Source: SB25 sp050180705 (lineage in GTDB: Bacteria; Bacteroidota; Bacteroidia; Bacteroidales; Tenuifilaceae). Taken from it: a stretch of 64,000 bases of DNA. Shown here piece by piece: positions 60,104-64,000 of this stretch. Location of the stretch: positions 372,001 through 436,000 of the forward strand of contig JBFXDX010000001.1 in the NCBI GenBank assembly GCA_050180705.1, written 5' to 3'. Positions within the stretch are counted from its first letter, which is position 1. Each line of letters starts with the position of its first letter. The position numbers were made by a program, and so were the translations under genes. The notes beneath the pieces were generated by a model, which saw nothing but the letters and a program-made list of their open reading frames with translations, had not been told where the DNA came from and searched no databases.

Positions 60104-61009
60104 TTATTTTGCAGCGTTTGCAGCTAGTGCAATTGAATACATCTTAGATTTTACACTATCGCCACGTGATGTAAGCACACAAGGAACCTTTGCACCCATA
60201 ACCATAGCACCAAGTTCACCATTAGCAAATTTAGTACAGGTTTTGAAGAATACATTACCTGACTCAATGTTAGGGAACATAATGCAATCGGCATCGCCAG
60301 CAACACCACCCGAAACTTTCTTAATTTCGGCTGCTTCCTTATCAATAGCCACATCAACAGCTAGAGGCCCATCAACAATAGCACCCTTAATCTGTCCACG
60401 ATCGGCCATCTTTGCAATAATTGCAGCATCAACACATGCTTGCATACCAGGCATCATCTGCTCTGTAGCAGCGTTTAACGCTACTTTAGGTTTTTCAATT
60501 CCTAAAGAATGAGCCGTTTTTATTAGGTAGTTGGTGATGGCAATCTTTTGATTCAAATCTGGTGCAGGAATAATAGCAACATCTCCTACTATAATTAACT
60601 TATGATAAGTTGGTACTTCAACTACGGTAACGTGGCTTAACACTGCTTTAGGAGGAAGTAAACCTTTTTCCTTGTTCAATATAGCACGCATATACTTGTC
60701 GGTACTAACTAAACCTTTCATTAAAACATCGCCTTCGCCATTGTTAATAAGTTCAACAGCTTTTGCAGCAGCTTTCATTTCGTCGGCTTCCTGAACAACT
60801 TTGAACTTATTAGGATCGATATTGTGCTCGGCACAAACCTTTTTCATGGTTGCTTCGTCGCACACTAAAGTTGCCTCTACAATGCCCATATCAATAGCCA
60901 TACTAACAGCTTCGATAGTGTGAGCATCGTTTGCATACGCAGCAATCAAGCGTTTACGAGGCTTACTACGTACAAGTTCGAACAGTTGTTCTAGTTTTTC
61001 TACTTTCAT
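60104..61009 (-). CDS. ptb: phosphate butyryltransferase
   Basis: A 301-residue acyltransferase that exchanges CoA of butyryl-CoA for phosphate. It belongs to the PTA_PTB family: AYANDAHTIEAVSMAIDMGI, VLMKGLVSTDKYMRAILNKE, LSHVTVVEVPTYHKLIIV, DAAIIAKMADRGQIKGAIVDGPLA and the C-terminal ALAANAAK. Its pairing with buk on the same strand fixes the assignment as Ptb rather than a phosphotransacetylase. It is 40 bp after ackA. It may accept other short acyl-CoAs. Confidence 0.93.
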   Translation of the reverse strand: MKVEKLEQLFELVRSKPRKRLIAAYANDAHTIEAVSMAIDMGIVEATLVCDEATMKKVCAEHNIDPNKFKVVQEADEMKAAAKAVELINNGEGDVLMKGLVSTDKYMRAILNKEKGLLPPKAVLSHVTVVEVPTYHKLIIVGDVAIIPAPDLNQKIAITNYLIKTAHSLGIEKPKVALNAATEQMMPGMQACVDAAIIAKMADRGQIKGAIVDGPLAVDVAIDKEAAEIKKVSGGVAGDADCIMFPNIESGNVFFKTCTKFANGELGAMVMGAKVPCVLTSRGDSVKSKMYSIALAANAAK

Positions 61010-61049
61010 GGTATTAATCTCCTTTTATTTTATATATAATTAAATAAAA

Positions 61050-62258
61050 TTAATTTTTCCCATTAACAATATTTGCAGTATCGGTAGCAATTACAAGTTC
61101 CTCGTTAGTAGTTATTACCATAACCTTCACCTTTGAATTTGGCTTGGTAAGCAATTTATCTTTACCACGAACACCCTTGTTTGCTTCTACGTCAAAATCA
61201 ATTCCCATAAAATCTAAAGCACTTGATACTTTCTCGCGAAGTAAGCTATCGTTCTCACCAATACCACCAGTAAAGATTACCAAATCAACACCATCCATTG
61301 CTGCAGCGTATGCTCCAACATATTTCTTAACACGATAGTAGTACATATCCAACGCAAGTTGAGCACGTTCATTTCCAGCAGCAGCAGCATTTTCAATGTC
61401 ACGCATATCCGATGATAAGCCAGAAACACCTGCAACACCACTCTTCTTGTTAATTACATCGTTAACCTCTTTAAGGCTTAGGTTCTCTTTTTCGGCAACA
61501 TATAGAAGAATCCCTGCATCTAAATCACCACTACGGGTTCCCATTAGCAAACCTTCTACAGGGGTAAATCCCATAGAAGTATCAAGTGATTTACCATTCT
61601 GAATAGCAGCAATAGAAGCACCATTCCCTAAATGGCAAGTAATAATTTTTTGTGTATTGAAATCGGTTCCTAGAATATTGCATGCTTTCTGGGCAACATA
61701 TTTATGGCTTGTACCGTGGAAACCATATCTACGAATTCTATACTTGTCATAGTACTCGTAAGGTAATCCATATAAATATGAGTATTTAGGCATTGATTGA
61801 TGGAACGATGTATCAAATACTGCAACCTGGGGTACATTAGGAAGCAATTTTTCCATCGACATAATACCCTTTAAGTTTGCAGGGTTATGAAGTGGAGCTA
61901 ACTCAATACATTTCTCGATCTCGCTTTTAACATGATCGTTAACTAAACTGCTGGATGTGAAGAACTCACCACCATGCGCAACACGATGCCCTACAGCCTT
62001 AATCTCATTTAAACTGGAAATTACTCCGTGATTTTTATCCACAAGAGCCTCAAGTACTAGGTTAATACCCACTGTATGATCTGGAATATTGGTCACAGCC
62101 TCATACTTATCCTTTCCCTCTGGTTTATGAGTCAATATTGCATCGGTAAATCCAATGCGCTCAACAAGACCCTTAGCTAATAATTGGCTCTCCTCTGCCA
62201 TATTAATCAGCTGGTACTTTATTGAAGAACTTCCACAGTTTAATACAAGTACAATCAT
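61050..62258 (-). CDS. ackA: acetate kinase
   Basis: A 402-residue kinase converting acetyl phosphate and ADP into acetate and ATP. Motifs: MIVLVLNCGSSSIKYQLI at the start, HRVAHGGEFF, AVFDTSFHQSMPKYSYLYGL, RRYGFHGTSHKYVAQKA, HLGNGASIAAI, and GGIGENDSLLREK. An in-frame ATG at 62285 adds 9 residues and is less likely than the start at 62258. It heads the ackA-ptb-buk unit and has a consensus promoter. No phosphotransacetylase gene is in the window. Confidence 0.96.
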   Translation of the reverse strand: MIVLVLNCGSSSIKYQLINMAEESQLLAKGLVERIGFTDAILTHKPEGKDKYEAVTNIPDHTVGINLVLEALVDKNHGVISSLNEIKAVGHRVAHGGEFFTSSSLVNDHVKSEIEKCIELAPLHNPANLKGIMSMEKLLPNVPQVAVFDTSFHQSMPKYSYLYGLPYEYYDKYRIRRYGFHGTSHKYVAQKACNILGTDFNTQKIITCHLGNGASIAAIQNGKSLDTSMGFTPVEGLLMGTRSGDLDAGILLYVAEKENLSLKEVNDVINKKSGVAGVSGLSSDMRDIENAAAAGNERAQLALDMYYYRVKKYVGAYAAAMDGVDLVIFTGGIGENDSLLREKVSSALDFMGIDFDVEANKGVRGKDKLLTKPNSKVKVMVITTNEELVIATDTANIVNGKN

Positions 62259-62309
62259 TAATTTATTATTTTGATTATCAAACAATTAAGTTATTATAAT
62301 AAAACTATG

Positions 62310-62341
62310 CAAAATTAACAATAAAAGATCTTTCTTACAAA
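62310..62341 (-). promoter_or_regulatory. promoter of ackA-ptb-buk
   Basis: Read leftward: TTTG (62338-62341), 20 bp, TAATTTTG (62310-62317), an exact consensus pair. The leader would be about 45 bases. Confidence 0.65.
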
Positions 62342-62614
62342 GCTAAAGAATGCTTATAGAACATATAAAATGTTGATTTTGAAGAAAACTTTGGATCAAT
62401 CCAAACACAATCATTTGATTTAATAATACTTATAAAATAAAATGTTTTTCAACAGATTAGGTATTAGAAATAGCAATAGGTTAAGTGAAAAAAATAATCA
62501 ATCATCTATATCCTTAGATCAATTTTTCAACCCAATTGGATTATAGATTATTTTTAATCCAAATAATTCCATTTTTTATACTATATTTTTCTTATTTATT
62601 GAACAATATGTTTG
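62342..62614. other. divergent intergenic region with no further feature seen
   Basis: The 391-bp gap between ackA and the gene at 62650 is AT-rich. Apart from the two promoter elements listed I see no coding region, repeat or structured RNA in it. Confidence 0.5.
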
Positions 62615-62622
62615 TAAATTTG
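62615..62622 (+). promoter_or_regulatory. -7 promoter element of the 62650 gene
   Basis: TAAATTTG, exact TAnnTTTG, 28 bases before the ATG; no TTTG at the -33 distance. Confidence 0.4.
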
Positions 62623-62649
62623 AATACTTAACGTTGAATAAATCTTGAC

Positions 62650-64000
62650 ATGAAAAGGACAACTAAACTTCTGATTATTTGCTCATTCATTTCAACATGT
62701 AGCATTTCTCTGAAAGCACAAATTGCATCAAACGATTATAAATCGTCAAACTATTATGGATACAGCGCTTCCGATAAGCAGCTAATTTTTGCTGATGAGT
62801 TTAACGACGACAGCAATAAGTGGTCACTAGGATGCTCTAAGGCTGGTGTTGCAACTATTTATTATGGAAATTTATCGTTCAAATCGACCTCTTCCGAAGA
62901 TGCTGCAGGTTGTGTTCGTTCCCTTTTTCATATAGATCAACGTAAGGATTTCGAGATTGAAACCAAAATTAAGTTTGTATCTGGCACCGATAACAAGGCT
63001 CTTTACATGGTTTTTGGTAAACAACCAAGTGAATGGAGCCGATTCAACTTAGGAATTAGCGGCAATGGGTACTATATTATTGATAAAAGCTATAACAACG
63101 AATACACCTCTATTGTTAACTGGATAGAATCTAACTATGTAAAAAAGAATGAATACAATACTTTAACTATACGCAAGGTTAACAATACACTTTTCTATTT
63201 TATAAATACAAACCTAGTTCATTCAATGTCTTTTGAATCGTTCTATGGAGACGAGATTGGATTTCAGGTTCCTCCAGGAACAGAACTGTCGGCCGATTAC
63301 TTCAGAGCATACTACTTAGGCAACTATAGTTCCAACGAAATAGAGTATTCTAGCTTCGATCAATTCCAGAAAGATAACTTTTTCTTCGACGATTTTAATA
63401 GCGATGCCAATGATTGGGCTAACGAAGTTACTAAAAATGGCTCGGCATACGTTTACGGTGGAAATCTTATATTTAAATCAACCAACCCCGATGGTGCCGC
63501 TGGATGTATCAAAAATTTAGCCGATTTCGACTCAGGTAAAGATTTTGAAATTGAAACATCTATCCGATTTAACAGTGGAGATGCTGAACGTACAATATAC
63601 CTAATATTTGGGAAATCACTGAGCGAATGGAATAGATATAATTTAGGATTTAGAAATGACGGCAACTACATTGTAGACAAAAGCTATAACAACGAATACA
63701 CCGATATTTTACCCAGAACTTTTTCGAAGGTTGTAAGACAAAACACATTCAATAAACTTACAGTCCGCAAGGTACAAAACACGCTCTACTACTATGTTAA
63801 CGAAACCCAAATCTACTCAATGCCATTTGCGCCATTCTACGGAAATGTTTTTGGATTCCAAGTTCCTCAGGGTACAGAAATAGCAGTCGATTACTTACGT
63901 TTATCGTACTTAAACAAAATTCAACAAATCCAGAAAGATATAATAGCCCCTGAAATAACTTTACTAGAACCCTACATTGGTAAAGAGCAAAAAATTAGCG
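62650..64000 (+). CDS. secreted protein with two tandem lectin-like repeats, 3' end outside the window
   Basis: An open reading frame that runs off the right edge after about 450 codons. It begins MKRTTKLLIICSFISTCSIS with a signal peptide ending SLKA before QIAS. Two repeats follow, about residues 45-235 and 243-435, period 198 residues. Each has a DEF/DDF-N-D start, GGNLIFKST-type strand, AAGC, KDFEIET, FGK-SEW-R-NLG, DKSYNNEYT and GFQVP-GTE. This strand order resembles concanavalin A-like/LamG or DUF1080 folds that bind glycans. After repeat 2 comes IAPEITLLEPYIGKEQKIS, which may open an Ig-like or caspase-linked region; that part is not visible. Function unknown. Confidence 0.85.
   Translation, partial: MKRTTKLLIICSFISTCSISLKAQIASNDYKSSNYYGYSASDKQLIFADEFNDDSNKWSLGCSKAGVATIYYGNLSFKSTSSEDAAGCVRSLFHIDQRKDFEIETKIKFVSGTDNKALYMVFGKQPSEWSRFNLGISGNGYYIIDKSYNNEYTSIVNWIESNYVKKNEYNTLTIRKVNNTLFYFINTNLVHSMSFESFYGDEIGFQVPPGTELSADYFRAYYLGNYSSNEIEYSSFDQFQKDNFFFDDFNSDANDWANEVTKNGSAYVYGGNLIFKSTNPDGAAGCIKNLADFDSGKDFEIETSIRFNSGDAERTIYLIFGKSLSEWNRYNLGFRNDGNYIVDKSYNNEYTDILPRTFSKVVRQNTFNKLTVRKVQNTLYYYVNETQIYSMPFAPFYGNVFGFQVPQGTEIAVDYLRLSYLNKIQQIQKDIIAPEITLLEPYIGKEQKIS
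62779..63930 (+). repeat. 594-bp tandem coding repeat
   Basis: The two repeat units of the secreted protein are offset by exactly 594 bp. A 24-bp stretch coding for KSYNNEYT is identical at 63085-63108 and 63679-63702, while most of the rest has diverged at DNA level but not in protein pattern. Confidence 0.8.

Overview
The window is a chromosomal stretch of an AT-rich, fermentative member of the Bacteroidota, most likely of the Bacteroidales/Marinilabiliales type. The evidence is the gene content (rpmB-rpmG-DUF4295 beside ftsY and rimO, DUF2027-Smr, DUF6340 and DUF6588 proteins, PorT-like barrels, hybrid histidine kinase), the near absence of Shine-Dalgarno sequences, and promoters that repeatedly fit the Bacteroidota pattern TTTG-N18..20-TAnnTTTG. 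I see no phage, insertion sequence, CRISPR array or defence island; the region is mostly core metabolism and housekeeping.

Layout. 1-6.6 kb: the N-terminal end of leuA, a large helical protein of unknown role, ygiQ-queA, a DUF2027-Smr protein and the RNase P RNA. 6.6-7.25 kb: a gene-free, very AT-rich gap ending at a small HTH regulator. 7.7-12.7 kb: one apparent operon from pyrD through a selenium cluster (yedF, a class-V cysteine desulfurase/selenocysteine lyase relative, a DUF3343 carrier, selD) to an unrecognised protein built from a tandem duplication. 12.7-21 kb: small acidic protein, secreted thioredoxin, TPR protein with gyrA, clpC, tpx. 21-28.6 kb: rimO, ftsY, DUF4295-rpmG-rpmB, cinA, tRNA-Thr, M48 protease with a lipoprotein, fabG. 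28.9-38.4 kb: a Cache-HAMP-GAF-PAS sensor with no visible output domain, a DUF6588 barrel, rarA, kdsA, hybrid kinase, PorT-like barrel, cardiolipin synthase. 38.6-38.9 kb: two identical tRNA-Lys genes.

38.9-48.7 kb, leftward: a maltose/starch cluster (MFS transporter, beta-phosphoglucomutase, GH65 phosphorylase, class II fructose-bisphosphate aldolase, two GH13 enzymes). The GH13 enzymes would cut alpha-glucan outside the cytoplasmic membrane, the transporter would import maltose, the phosphorylase would release beta-glucose-1-phosphate, and the mutase would feed glucose-6-phosphate into glycolysis. 48.9-54.4 kb: prfC, a glutamate/dicarboxylate symporter, a lipoprotein, slyD, a cold-shock protein, a small barrel. 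54.5-58.9 kb: GH29 fucosidase and GH3 glycosidase, then a short-chain dehydrogenase. 59-62.3 kb: ackA-ptb-buk, the substrate-level phosphorylation end of acetate and butyrate formation. The window ends inside a large secreted protein (from 62,650) with two 198-residue tandem repeats.

No complete new defence-like system is evident. The observations most worth following are the selenium operon headed by pyrD and ending in an undescribed duplicated protein, the truncated repeat protein at the right edge, the sensor without an output domain, and several palindromic regulatory sites.
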